From NCBI GenBank assembly GCA_013399115.1, contig VXAA01004051.1, positions 196,349 through 260,348 of the forward strand: a stretch of DNA of 64,000 bases. The letters run 5' to 3'. Origin of the DNA: Anseranas semipalmata. Taxonomy: Eukaryota; Chordata; Aves; Anseriformes; Anseranatidae. Positions 51,880 to 63,637 of this stretch are shown piece by piece. The notes below the pieces were generated by a model, which saw nothing but the letters and a program-made list of their open reading frames with translations, ran no database searches and was not told where the DNA came from. The translations under genes were made by a program, and so were the position numbers. The first letter of the stretch is position 1, and each line of letters begins with the position of its first letter.

Positions 51880-53206
51880 TGTCACATGTGGTCAAATGTG
51901 CCTTGCTTATATGAAGAAGCCAAATCACACTAAAAATTTATTTGCAAGTTCCTTGCAAAGTCCTTGCAAACTAAACCAGAACAGAAATTCCCCCCGAGGG
52001 CTGTGTGTGTGTTTGTTGTATTTTTCAATTTTAAAATGCTCCCACATCATCAAGGTGCTTCAACATGCCTCCAGTGTTGGACTTGATTCATTTAATTGGA
52101 TCCAGTAGGATCTGTTCACAAAGCATGTGCCTGGGGCCCCATTTTTGGGGAAAGTTTTACACGTTCTAATGGTGGTAAGACAATGTATGACTAATGCACT
52201 GATTTGAAAAACTGCCCTGTTATCTGATCAAAAGTACAAGCTCATGAATATGATACCGCAGGTCATTTGGCTAAAAGATACCTGGAGTCTTCCAAATTTT
52301 TAAAACAATCCCATACACAGAAGCAAAAAATAGGCATGTGAACAGTGGAGCCAGTGGTTGCCTGTTCATCATAGTTCATGAGGAATGTTTTATTAAAGAC
52401 ATTTTTATCAGACACAAAAGCCTCAAACATGGAATATCCTGGGCTGGCAAGAGAAGGTGTGATAATAATTGAGATTATTATCCCCCAGATTTGTGATTCA
52501 TTTGTATTATTCTCTGTGTACACTTCAGGAATGATCAAAACCTCCCTGAGGACAGTGGAAAGTGTCTGGCTGAGTTCAAGGGTCTCTGCTTCTGCTTTCC
52601 TCTGATGGTCAGTGAGATCCTATGTGCACAGGCAAACATGCTCAGTTTGGAGAAGTCATCTCCTGTCACCTGAGCCACCTCTAAGATTAGGTTGTAATCT
52701 AACCTGGCTGTCTAGACCTCCTCTGTAACCTGCAGGAAGAGAAAGACCCCCAGCAACACTAAGTACCGCCTAGAGACCTACACTGGAATGAGGTAGACCG
52801 CCTACCGGAGAGGTTTCTCTCCCCATTCGCTGTAGAAACAGCCTAATTACAAACTTGAACCAGAGATTTTACATGCAGTTTTGTAGCATTTGCTAAAAGG
52901 AGTCATTCTCTTTAATTATCTCTAAACTACCTTAGCAGTAGGCTATTAGCATGCCTTGTACACATTCATGGAAACACACTGTCCTTCTCTCTTAAAGCAC
53001 TTAAGGATTTTTAATAACAAGTAACCCCACCTAACAATGTTTATCTTAACAAAGAAGAGTTTATAGAAATCTGATGTCTTGAAACCAGTAAGTGACCTCA
53101 CTGACTGAGAAGAATGGTCAAAAAATTCTCAGGTCTTTTGACAGGAAACCCTGGATTTTAAGTAAACTGTTCTCTTTTTCTCAAAAATACCCTTTTTCAA
53201 GGGAGG

Positions 53207-53249
53207 AAAGAAAAAAAAAACAATAGCAACAACAACAAAAACAATAAAA
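53207..53249. repeat. A-rich and CAA-type simple repeat
   Basis: A run of A bases followed by caatagcaacaacaacaaaaacaataaaa. Confidence 0.8.
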
Positions 53250-55721
53250 TACTTATAGCAGTTGACTGGAAAATGGAAGCACATCATACAGAAATGCAAA
53301 CTCTTGATTTAAGGCTTCGTTAGGAATCCCTTAGAGGTAGTTGGCTGATGAAGGGGCTCAGTTCCCTGGCCAGCCTGTCCCCCCACCCCAGACATCTCAC
53401 ACAATACATCCCCGAGCTGCAGAAAGGCAGTTTGTGCAAGCGACATTTTAGTCTCACTGGAGGATCAAGCCCATAGAATGAGTCAGGAGTAGGATATTAC
53501 CAAAACTGCAAGTTCCATATGGCATTGTGGCAATATTTATTAAATTAAAGTTGAAAATCACACCCTTCTTGCAGTCTGAAATTTAATTTAGGGCTAAATT
53601 GTTTATTTCTGTAAAGTGACAAGTCACCTAAAGATTACAAGCACCTTACCCGTACTTACTAGGGAAAACTGGTACAGGGTAAAAACCCCAAAATCATGTA
53701 CCCTCTATCGTTATTGCTAGATCTGTGCACCACAATATCACTCAACAAGATAAATGAGATCCAGATCAAAGGTTGGACCATGACTGCATTTCTGTTGAAT
53801 TACTCAGTGTGTGTAGTTTTGTCAGAAGTATGCTTTAATGATTCTTTATATTCGCTGTGGGTATGCCATTCATACTTGATGTTACATATATTACAGGAGC
53901 TTGAATAGACAGTACCTAATCTGGCATCATTCTTGTCAGCACTAAATTAACTGCTTAAAAATGCTGGACCAATTTGAAACAGCAGCATTAACTTATCCCA
54001 GATCTACTCTTTATATTAAGTGGCTGCAGCAGTTTTGATGCAATAGCAGAAGTTCCGAAGCTGTATTCTCAGTATCATCAATTAAAGATATAAACCAACC
54101 ACTTATTGTGGGAATTTAGATAAGAGCTTTCTCCGGCATGGCTTGATTTCAAATTCTCTATTTACAGCAGTTTGTACCTCTGGAACAAGTACCACTTCTC
54201 ACTGTCAAGAAATAATACTGGTTAGATGTATTATCTGCTCCCATGAAGCAATTCCCATGTCTTTAATTCTAGACTGCCTTTTCTTTTTACTCTAATTCAT
54301 TACACATTAGTTAAGATCACTTCTAGCAACAAAACAACTGTCCCACCCAGAAGATGTGGTGACAGTGTAAAGAATGAGGGAAGAACTGAAATGAATTATT
54401 CCAAAACCCGGGGTGAAGTGTGATGTGCAGTGATTGTCTATTGCATTTGATGTTGACCTGTGTGTGTGTTTACCAGTGCCCTCTTCTGGGTGGACTCTGA
54501 TCCTCTCACAGTTTATGATTGACTCAACACTTTTGAAGCGTCTAAGCTAAAAGCTATAATCGATGGTGATGGCGATATGCCATCTTATTATTGCTCAGAC
54601 AGGAAAAGACAAAAGCATTCATTGCTACCAAATTCTCTTTCTGTGCATGAATCTGGAGCAAGGTATTGTTCCTTTTATGTGATGTTATGCAAGGTGCAGC
54701 CTTCTTTCCGCCAAGGTCAGGGTCTCAGATACTGTAGCTAAATAGTTGTAGGAGTGCATAGCTTCTTACTGCATAAAAAATTATGTGAGGGTCATTTTAG
54801 TGCCCCCAAATCCCCTCTATGGAAGATTTAAGAAGTAACACGGAGAATCTGCAGGTATTAGTGTCACATCTTGTTTTCAGAGGAACTGGTCTTTTTTCTC
54901 CTTGCTCCACAGCAGAGTGCCTTAAGTCCAAAATCCGCCTTGCACAGTCTGCATGCTCAGTTATGCTGCTCTGTGACAACTCGTGGATTATGGATCATCT
55001 AATATTGGGTGCAAAGGAAGCATTTTATGAAATGGAGATTACAACTTAAAACTTCCCAATCAATTGTAAATGGACCTTTTTGACCTTCAGTGTCATGGGA
55101 ATCATGATGAATTCCAACCTTTCCAACCTGCACATTCAAATCAAAGTGCTGACTCAAGCTACAATCAATAAGCAATCACACCACTGTTGAGATAAAGCCA
55201 CAGCCAGGGAAACTTCACAGAGTCTGTTTTTGGCATTATGATAGGAACTAAAATGTCTTAAAGCCAGGAAAAGAAATGAAGCTGCTTGGTCTCCTGTGCT
55301 GAAGGTTATCAGTTTTGTAAGGGGATCCTGGGAAATTCTTTATGGCTTTTGAGACAGGTGAAGGACATGTTTTCTGGCTCCTCCTGGACTTAGTATCCAG
55401 TCCATGGTGGGTAGGGCATGGCTGTGAGACTTGCCAAATTTTGAGACCTTTGGTGGCAAGGAGGTATCTAAGAACATAATAACTGGGTCATCCTGGTGGA
55501 TTCTACCAGCAGCCAGAAGCTGAGGGGCATCCTGAATCAGAGCTGTTTCCAGACCATCACAGTGAGTATCCCTGGGGGATCTCTGTGCATGTCTAATACA
55601 CGCAAATAATAATAATAATTGTGATTGTCATGGTTGTTGTTACTACCATGTAGAATGACAGCTCACAGAGCAGAGATAAGGGCTCTCCTGTCTAATTTCC
55701 TTCTCTTTTGTTTTCTTTTAG

Positions 55722-55944
55722 CACCACCACGTTGCCTTCCTATATCAGGATAACCAATGGCTACATCACAGTCAAACCTCCCATTTGGATTTCAAACCGG
55801 CTGGATCAGAGACCACATTCAGATCATTCATCCCAGCCTCAGCCTACAAGCTCAGCTTCAGCCACCATTTTATGGCCGTCAATAACTTCTCCTCTCTACG
55901 TGGCCATAGCTTCATTTCTCCTGAATCTACTGCAGCCTTCCTGA
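55722..55944 (+). CDS. TRABD2A: TRABD2A (TIKI1) last coding exon: C-terminal tail with probable GPI-anchor signal
   Basis: The exon begins after a strong pyrimidine tract and tttag. Its first base completes a Ser codon, and 73 codons then run to TGA at 55942-55944. The start, STTTLPSY, follows the previous exon's LWVRIED, as in TRABD2A. The middle is polar and rich in Pro, Ser and His (residues ~20-48). The end has small residues (SSASA), a short spacer, and the hydrophobic LYVAIASFLLNLLQPS at the extreme C terminus with no basic stop-transfer cluster after it. That layout fits a GPI-attachment signal, with a probable omega site in SSASA, and agrees with reports that TIKI proteins are GPI-anchored. 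A single-pass membrane segment is the alternative. The exon has no cysteine and no N-glycosylation sequon. The segment between STTT and the tail is poorly conserved, so local identity there is weak; splice phase and position support it. Confidence 0.88.
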
Positions 55945-56201
55945 CCACATTAGTATTATGTGCAATCCCTTGGAATAGAGAAGAGAGATAATTTATGAAT
56001 GAATTGGAGGTTATGACAGCATTTACAAACTGGACCTTCTCAGTGAATCAGTAGTGCCTTCTAGCTGATTTTGTCTCTTTGCCCAGATACATTTTGAAAC
56101 TCTAAAGCTTTATTGTAACACTGACTTACATCTTCTTTTTGTAGAAGGATCTTTATTTCCCATAGTGCTATGGGGTTTTGTAAAATATTCATGTTCATAT
56201 A

Positions 56202-56227
56202 AAGAAAAAAAAAAGAAAAAGAAAAAA
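56202..56227. repeat. A-rich simple repeat in the TRABD2A 3' UTR
   Basis: A runs separated by single G bases, about 260 bases after the stop codon. Confidence 0.85.
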
Positions 56228-56497
56228 TGTATTTATTCGACTGGTAAACTTATTTTTTCTTGTTGTATATGTTAATAACATCCCTAGTAATCAGTAATGA
56301 TGGTGAAACAGATAAATTAATATTTCCTATATTTGTTTTCTGACTGACAACTCTGCAAATGCCTGAACTGACACCAGATGAATGGCTTCTTTGTTACTTT
56401 AACCATTACTTTTTACAGCAACTATCCAATAAGTACATTTGTGCTGAATTTCTGTAATTTGCTTTTTTTAAAATTCTCATTAACATAACTTAGACTT

Positions 56498-56503
56498 AAT
56501 AAA
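56498..56503 (+). promoter_or_regulatory. Candidate proximal poly(A) signal (AATAAA)
   Basis: This is the first canonical AATAAA after the TRABD2A stop codon, 554 bases downstream. It is followed within 30 bases by a T/GT-rich stretch (tctgctctctgtggcc) suited to the downstream cleavage-factor element. It would give a short 3' UTR. Confidence 0.45.
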
Positions 56504-56742
56504 GCAGATTCTGCTCTCTGTGGCCTATGCCCATTAGAAAAATAGGTGCATTCTTAAGTCAGCTGCTACAACCTAAAATTTCAGTTATTTTTATATGATT
56601 TAGTAAGTCATTAGTCAAGATAACCCTCTAAGTTCCCCTGTTGTCTTTAACTCAACTATTTAACTTCTCTGGAAATTACCAATTTCCGTCTTTGCCCTGG
56701 GATTAATTCATTAGCTAACTGAAATTAAGACAACTTTTTCTT

Positions 56743-56748
56743 AATAAA
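56743..56748 (+). promoter_or_regulatory. Candidate second poly(A) signal (AATAAA)
   Basis: AATAAA in the context cttaataaaagatttcatttt, followed by T-rich sequence. It is an alternative to the signal about 245 bases upstream; usage is unknown. Confidence 0.3.
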
Positions 56749-58780
56749 AGATTTCATTTTAAATCTGGAATTTTCCCCCTGGAATTATTTTCTTCTCTCC
56801 CTCATCTTATACAAATACAAACCTACAACCTTTCCCAGCATAAATGAGAACAGAACCTGGTCTATCTATAGGGTATAAAGATGCAGTTTCCTGTTAATCT
56901 ATAGAACTGCTTTGTACTCGTTAAATTAATGCAGGTGGGCAACCTGCGGGAGGGGAAAAAATGCCTAGAATTTCATTATTATCTTGCTATTGTGCTTAGA
57001 GATGGTATCTCTGTGCTGAATTATGATTTGTCCAAAATCTGTTCAAGGCCACAGGAGCCATATTAACTCCCATGTCATGGAGATGTACAAGAACTTTCCT
57101 CCATTTGTAGACTATGGTACCTCTTTTGACTTAGACGGAAAAGTTATGACAACTTGCACTCAGTGAAAAATTTACTCACTTTCCAAGCAGCTACTTTTCA
57201 TTGATGAACAACATCTATGGGAAAAAAAAACATGTCCATCTTTAAAACTACCATGCTTAATAAGGCATGTTAATTTTTTCTCCAACAAAACAAGATGAAA
57301 AATCACTTTTGATACAGAAGTTTGAAACAGAAAATTAATTTTGCTTGAAATATTCTTTTTATTTCTCTGAAGTAATCTACAAAACAAAAATCTGAAACGT
57401 GTAATGAAAACATCTTAGTTTAAAAGAAAATTTAAAAAATGGGAAAATACAATGCAAACCTTTTTTTATGAAAAAGTAGTGCTTTTTCACCTTGAAAAAA
57501 TATCAGCTAATAATGACAATAACAATAATACTGATAGAAGTCTGGCTGAAAACAGTCGTGTCACTTTCCCACCAGCCGTGCAGCATGATGTTCAGGACTG
57601 GAGACAATTCTGTGTAATCTTCAAGTCTCCTCAGTGAGAGATGGTTTAGGATTCACGGTTTGGTATCATCATACCAGTTAATTCAGGAAAGTAGTTTAGG
57701 AAATAATCAGAGTGCAATATGCACGTGGTTTTATTTGAAACCATGATAAATACTGAGCTTTTTCACCATGCATCCCAACCCACTGCTTTGCAAAGGCAAG
57801 GGGGAATACAGATTACTTTTCTTTGACCTACTGCACACCATGAACTCCAGCTTTGCTCTACCCTTGTCAGAAGGATGTGCGGATCTGTGGTCAATTTAAG
57901 TGGGTTACAGCAGACAGTGCTGTAAGCTACCCCTCTATTTTTTAAAGTACAACTGTTGATAAGGCTGAATGGAAAACTTTGAGCTTTCCACAAATGTGAG
58001 CTTCAAGCACACCCTGTGCATACTTTTATATTGTGTATTTTGGCTAGCAGAAGATTAAAGATGTTAGTTTTGGACAGAAGCCATTCACCTTGCATAATAT
58101 TTATTGCACTGGGCTGGTTATTGGAAACATATTTTGAGAACTTTCATTTCAGTTTTATTTGAGCTATTACCCTAGAAATGCCTTCATTTGAATATAATGG
58201 CTTAACAGACCTTCAAATTCAACCTTAATGAGCTTAAAAAGATTGGTTCTTCTGCTGTATTCAAGACAGAGATCAGACCTGAATAATAATGTATTATTCA
58301 CAAAAATGGAGCTGGAAATAAAGTAGGCAAATCTTAAGGGTGATGATAGGTTACATAGTAAAAGTGAACAGTCAATGAACCAAAACCCATTGAATTTTAT
58401 TTGCTATAATCCGATCGAGTCCAGAAATGATTCTGTGGTACCATCCCGGAAATAATTCCAGGTGTTGGAAAACTTATAGAATAAATAGACAAGACCATAT
58501 AAAGATAAGAGAGACAGAAAAGAACAGGAAACAGAAACAACTTGTCCAGGACCATAAGGAAAACCACCAATAGAACCAAGACTGGAACTTACAGTTCTAC
58601 TGTTCCCAACCTGTGGCTTTCTCCAAAAGCCTGTGGGGCTTTTTTGAATATAATGAGCACAGATATCGCCACGCTCAGAGCTGTCACTATACCACACAGA
58701 ACGGTCCCTCAGTTTGTCACTAGTGAGTTTTTCCTGAATCACTCCTCCATTGAACAATAATACTAAATACTTTTGAGCTC

Positions 58781-58838
58781 AGATATCATGGTATGCTTGG
58801 ATATCATAGTATGTAAATAGCTTGGATATCAAATTATG
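58781..58838 (+). repeat. Short degenerate tandem repeat ('gatatcat-gtatg', 3 copies)
   Basis: Three units carry the shared words agatatcatggtatg, ggatatcatagtatg and ggatatcaaattatg, spaced 18-25 bases apart, with cttgg repeated before the last two. A PUF-type word, tgtaaata, lies inside at 58812-58819. Confidence 0.6.
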
Positions 58839-59574
58839 TTTTAACATATTTGCATTTCTTGGCATTTTGTCTGCAATTCTTGTGAAATGAATGAATGTTG
58901 CTGGAGGTCACCGAATTTCAATTGTGCTTGTGCCCAGTGTTTGTCATTCTGCCGTGCAGGTTTCAAAGCAAGGTGTCTTCTGGGTTTAGAGTCAACACAC
59001 TTGACTTCTGCCAGCTAAAAGCATCTAGCTCACCCAGTCATCTGAGTTTCCTCTGGTTAGGGGAGAAGAAACCACTTGCGATAAATATAATATTAAATAG
59101 CTTTCCATAGATCCCAGCTCAGGAACCCCACGTGAATGGCTTTAGCACAGTTTTCTGACCAAGCATTACTTTTATTCTGTTTTCTTCCCTAAGGTGTGAC
59201 TTAGGGTAACTTCTTTTAATCCTTGGCGTGTAAGCATAGCAATACTAGAAAATGAGACCTTCACTGTGATTGGTAAAACAGATTATTTATTCATCAGCAA
59301 CAGCATCTCAGTATTAATTAAAACACACCAGTACTGGTGTATATAGCACAGATCTATGCACATCCATTACAATGGATCATGATTATATTCCACATGAGTT
59401 TAGAGTGTGTATCAGATTTGATGCAAGCTCTTGAAGTAACACTGACTACCAGCATCATGGAACTTCAGTTTTATTCTGTGGGTTTCTCAAACAATGGGGA
59501 ACCAACTGCTTCCTTTCTGCCTAAGGAAAGCGCAGATTCCCATGCAATTACAAGATTCCAGGAGCAGGGGATTT

Positions 59575-59593
59575 AAAAAAAAAAAAAAAAAAA
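59575..59593. repeat. Poly(A) tract
   Basis: 19 consecutive A bases after 'caggggattt'. No AATAAA lies immediately upstream. Confidence 0.93.
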
Positions 59594-60561
59594 TCCATGC
59601 CCACTATATAAAATAGCAAACTTTGATGATACTATTCATCTGTGAGAAACACAATCAAGGGAGTCATGCAATATCTAGCAATCAAGGACATTTTGATGTG
59701 GTTGAGGCCAAAGCTGAGTGATTGCATGATTCATGCTTTCAACTCAGCCACAACTGACACTACTACAATTCACAGTACCTGTAAAGGTAACATTATAAAG
59801 GAATGCTAATTATCTGCCAAGCTATTGCCCCAATAGAATAAATATCCCGTACCACCAGCAATAGAACTAACTTATGCTGTTTCATTGTTTTAATGCTTTT
59901 CTTGCCAGTGTTTAACTATAGATGCTGTATTAACATGCATTGCCACTTGAAGAACCAGTTAGCAAGCTGGGACAGAAGGTATATTATATTTTATGACTGA
60001 TGTAGTTTCTCTGCAATCCCTCGGGCTGTTGAATAATGCAATACCTCTTCTGGAAATAAATGATGAACGTGATTTATAACTATGCTTTTTACAGGTGTCA
60101 AAAATCTGCTTTGTTGAATTTCCCTTCCCATTCCTCCAAGCTTCACTGTGATTTAGGAACACCCAAGGTACAGAGTTGTATATTTATCTAAGTTCTTCAG
60201 TATACAATTGTGGAGAGAGCGAAGGAAAGAGCGAGAACTTAACCTATGTTTAGTGCATTGATTAGCTGAATGATATGTCCCAATCAGTCATTACCATTTA
60301 CCACTGTTAGGGAGGAATTTCCCATCATATATTTACATTAGAGAAACCAAAGTGCCAAAGTCATTATCTCAGCATAAATGTTATCATTCCTAACTTTGCT
60401 TAGTACCATAAGATATTTCTATATTATATCCAAAAAGCATATGAGCTTGTCATATCTCTGAAGTGATCAGTGTTCCATGAAGTGTGCTAGATTTCAGCTT
60501 CAGTTTAGGCTTGTTTCAGCTTAACTGGAGCAGAAAGCCAATTTCCTGATTTTGGGCTCAT

Positions 60562-60597
60562 GGGTGTGTGTGGGGTGTGTGTGTGTGTGTGTGTGTG
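60562..60597. repeat. GT microsatellite (interrupted)
   Basis: Two GT blocks separated by gggg, the second with about 11 units, near the candidate distal poly(A) sites. Confidence 0.95.
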
Positions 60598-60858
60598 CCC
60601 GAAAGCATGTTTTGTCCCAACCCAAATGCAAACTTTCCTGTGACTAGCTTTTCAGAAGGTACCTTAATCTAAGTGAAACCAGTGAGATCTTTCCAATTAA
60701 TAGTTGATACTTTTCTTCTACAGGAATGATTAACCACCCTGCAGATTCATGCTCACACTGAATTTTAAATTGCATGTTTGTCAGTTTTCGATTCAAATGT
60801 ATTTCAAATATTTTTTCCTGTTCCGCCTCCTGCTTTTGTGAACTGTTTTGAAGAGTGT

Positions 60859-60922
60859 AATAAAAAGATGCTTTCTAATATTATTTTGTCAAAATATTTT
60901 TGTAGCATAATATATTAATAAA
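60859..60922 (+). promoter_or_regulatory. Candidate distal poly(A) signal pair (two AATAAA motifs)
   Basis: AATAAA motifs at 60859-60864 and 60917-60922 lie in an AT-rich stretch with T-rich elements upstream and downstream, the usual look of a vertebrate mRNA 3' end. If used by TRABD2A the 3' UTR would be about 5 kb. They could also belong to an unseen transcript. Confidence 0.35.
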
Positions 60923-62091
60923 ATGTTATTATAAATCCATAGCACAAGAATCTTGTACGTCTAAGTTCTTTCTTTTGCACTACAAGTTAGGGAATCAGTG
61001 AAAAAGGGAATGTTCAGTTTGCAGAGTTTCCTTTTGCTCAACACCAACATCTGATTGGGAAATTGTACTCTGGGGAGGGTTCCTTGTAAAGTAATGTGCC
61101 GAGTCCATTCCCGCAGAGATTTGGAGAATCCCTTTATGTACCTTTCTATTTATGAGAAATTGCTACACCTCACATGCAACGTGTCATTCTGGAGCAGCCT
61201 TGGCCTCTGAACCATGTCACTGGAGAGAAGGCACTTGGTTAACCTCATTGCATGTTTTGCGGGGCAGCTGGAGGGAAAGAAATGCTCTGAGTGGCAGATA
61301 AAGGACCTGGGAGCTGGGCTGGCCTCTTCCATGACACAGGCTTGGTGGGAAGGTGCAAAAAAAGACAAAGGCTGTTTTGAACATATAGAGGGGTGGGGCA
61401 ACACAGGAGCAGGGGTCTTGAGGGGACATCAACGTGAATTCTGGGGGAAAACTGGTGTATGGTCAAAAATGAGGTAGAGGGAGATTTCTGGGGTGTTTCA
61501 TTACAGCTGCTCATTTGCATACAGCCCAGGTAGTGCATGGTAAGTCCCAGCCCTTAGGCCAGCCGCAGTGCGAGGCGAGACTGGGAGATGGAGCAGGACG
61601 AGTGTGTGGGCAGCAGGAAAGTGCTCCGCAGGGCTAAGGACCCCTCTGGGCCACAAGCTGAGCCGCCTCCCCTTCCTGGGCAGCGAAATGCCCCAGCAAC
61701 CTCTGCCAGATGCAGTTAATTTCTGCAGAGTCAGCAGACCTTTGTCAGCCTGTGTGAAAGCAGAGCTGAGCCCTTTCCTTTTAATGACTCCCTTCCCTCA
61801 CTACTAAATTCATTTGCCTGGATTATGGTCATGAAACAACATTGCAAGCCATGGAGCTATGCCAGCCACGTTAGTCACTGTCACTGCTGTTAATCCTGAA
61901 GCACTGCCCGTGGGAAACACGGGATCAGGTCTTACGTGGGGCAAGGGGCACTCGGAGCCAGAGCCAGCCCTTCTGCACAAACTGGCTGGAGCGTCCGCGT
62001 TTGCTCCTGGTGGCAGTGGAAGTGCTTTCCTCCAGTGCAGGCAGCTGGTGTCTTTTGAACCACTGTTGGTGTTGCTGCCTTTTGTGGCTGG

Positions 62092-62139
62092 CAAATAAAA
62101 AAATAATAATAATAAAAATAATAATAATAATAAAAAAAA
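62092..62139. repeat. AAT/ATA-type microsatellite
   Basis: Units of aat/ata with A-run interruptions over 48 bases. ORFs reading through it give Ile/Lys- or Leu/Phe-rich low-complexity peptides. Confidence 0.95.
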
Positions 62140-63528
62140 CCAACCTGTGTCTCCCTTGGGGATGGAGCAGAAGCTACCTCGCCACACTAAGACGCAGAGA
62201 CACAGATTTGCTCATTTTTCTTGGCATATTCCTCATTCTGTCTTTGCATCCAAATCCTGCCTTGTAGCTTACATTGCAGACTTCTTGCTGATCACAGGAT
62301 CGTTGCTTGCTTATTAATTAGGTGCTAAATCACTTGCTCTTTAACACACTGTTTTGAGAGGACTCCACCAGCAAAGCTGTTTTAGAAATATCCAGCACAG
62401 GAAATACAGCACAAGTACTTGAGCTAGTGTGAACTGAGCTAACCATGGCACAGGAAGGGATTGCCATTGAAACACAGGGGGAACCTCTCTAAAGCCAAGG
62501 TAAAAAGGATCCCATCTCTTGAAATATAACCCGACAATCTCTACCCTGGTTCTCCCAGGCAGTCCAGAGAGTCCAAGTGGTCCAGCCATGGCCCCAGCCG
62601 TAGCTCCATGCTCCCTGCCCCTGGCCGGTCTTGCATTGCCAGCTACTCCTGGCCCTGACCAGTCCCACTCTGCCAAGTCCTTTTACTCTTAAGCGTTCTG
62701 CTCAGCCATGGCTCTGAGAAACTGAAAAACCTTCAGTCAGCACAGCCACATATTGGCTCAGTGGTGCCGTTTGCTTAAGCTGCGCCTTCCCTTGACCTCT
62801 CTCTGTTCTGCTAGACTGTAATTGCAGCTTTCTGCTCTAACTTGAGATTTTCCTGTTGATAGCTTTGCACTGGAAAGAAGGGAAGCTGTGATGAGAAAAG
62901 CTCGGGGCAGACAGTTGAGTTTCTTGTGGAACAGCTCGGTATCTGCACTGCTGTCCAGCAGCCTGACTCCTTTTTGGATCTATGCTTTCCGGGACACTCC
63001 GGTTCCCAAGTCACCCATGAGCGCTCCCTATGCTTGGGAGGCATGTTTAGCTAAATGAAGCCTCGGTGTGACTCCATCTTTCATTTTGCTCAGCAGTTTC
63101 CAATTGTTTCGGCTTGTGAACTCCCAGAAATTTTCTGCTCAGCGCAGACCACCTCCCACCCCGACTGACTTGTAATGTGTAGAAGTGCCTTTTCTGAGTC
63201 AAACGCTGTAGAATTAGGCCAGAGATCCCCAGGGGCCCATGGAACACAGGCGGATGTCCCTGAGCCAGGGTGTGGACCACAGTCCTGCACCCTTCCTTTG
63301 GCCAGGCTGGGGATGGCTGCCTTCTGCAGAGCAGCACGGTGCAGAAGTATCCGAATGGAGTCTGCTGTCATCTCTCTCTATATATATTTTTTTCCTTTTG
63401 ATCACTTTGGGCTTAAATTAAAAAGCAGAATTCTTGCTTCTCTGTTTCTTAAAAGCATTTAAATGGGTGAAAAAGGTTCCCGGGAGAGTTTTTGCCTTTG
63501 GAATGGTGGGGCAGAGAACTCAAACATA

Positions 63529-63530
<2 letters not shown>

Positions 63531-63576
<46 letters not shown>
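63531..63576. repeat. GT microsatellite, 23 pure units
   Basis: A 46-base uninterrupted (GT)23 run. Long pure dinucleotide runs are usually length-polymorphic. Confidence 0.98.
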
Positions 63577-63577
<1 letters not shown>

Positions 63578-63609
63578 TTCCTCTTTTGGCACAATGTCAT
63601 TTGGGGGTG

Positions 63610-63637
63610 TTGTTTGCTTGTTTGTTTGTTTGTTTTT
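63610..63637. repeat. TTTG-type tetranucleotide repeat
   Basis: Repeated tgtt/tttg units with one c interruption, 33 bases after the GT microsatellite. Confidence 0.9.

Larger units (their letters stand above)
36357..55721 (+). other. TRABD2A: 19.4-kb last intron of TRABD2A
   Basis: The intron starts with gtgagt and ends with a long pyrimidine tract (ttctcttttgttttcttttag). Flanking exon phases agree (AG|C, Ser), so no missing exon is required. Contents: a degenerate 24-bp tandem repeat at 38818-38889, a perfect 45-bp duplication (43274-43318 and 44324-44368), pyrimidine tracts at 47511-47554 and 50026-50051, a probable old repeat at 47721-47776, an old CR1 copy at 51400-51879, and a CAA-rich simple repeat near 53.2 kb. 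A somewhat GC-richer patch around 47.8-49.4 kb has longer chance ORFs on both strands but no recognisable domain. No RNA gene was seen. Confidence 0.85.
55945..60940 (+). other. TRABD2A: TRABD2A 3' UTR and immediate downstream flank (extent uncertain)
   Basis: Non-coding, AT-rich sequence after the stop codon. The first canonical AATAAA is at 56498, giving a 3' UTR of about 0.58 kb; another is at 56743. A strong pair at 60859 and 60917 sits in a very AT-rich stretch resembling an mRNA 3' end, giving a UTR of about 5 kb. Scattered AATAAA words also occur near 58.3, 58.5, 59.8 and 60.05 kb. Other contents are an A-rich run at 56202-56227, a poly(A) run at 59575-59593, a short tandem repeat at 58781-58838 and a GT repeat at 60562-60597. 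Which poly(A) site is used cannot be decided from sequence alone. Confidence 0.55.

Noticed and set aside
55722..55991. Alternative open frame through the last exon (HHHVAFLYQDNQWLHH...)
   Set aside because: It is open for 90 codons but needs a different phase from the penultimate exon, which ends AG|. The in-phase frame gives STTTLPSY and a proper hydrophobic tail, as in TRABD2A.
62341..62676. Minus-strand ORF of 111 codons in GC-richer intergenic DNA
   Set aside because: Low-complexity Gly/Ala/Arg start, no family motif, no splice or promoter context; likely a chance ORF.
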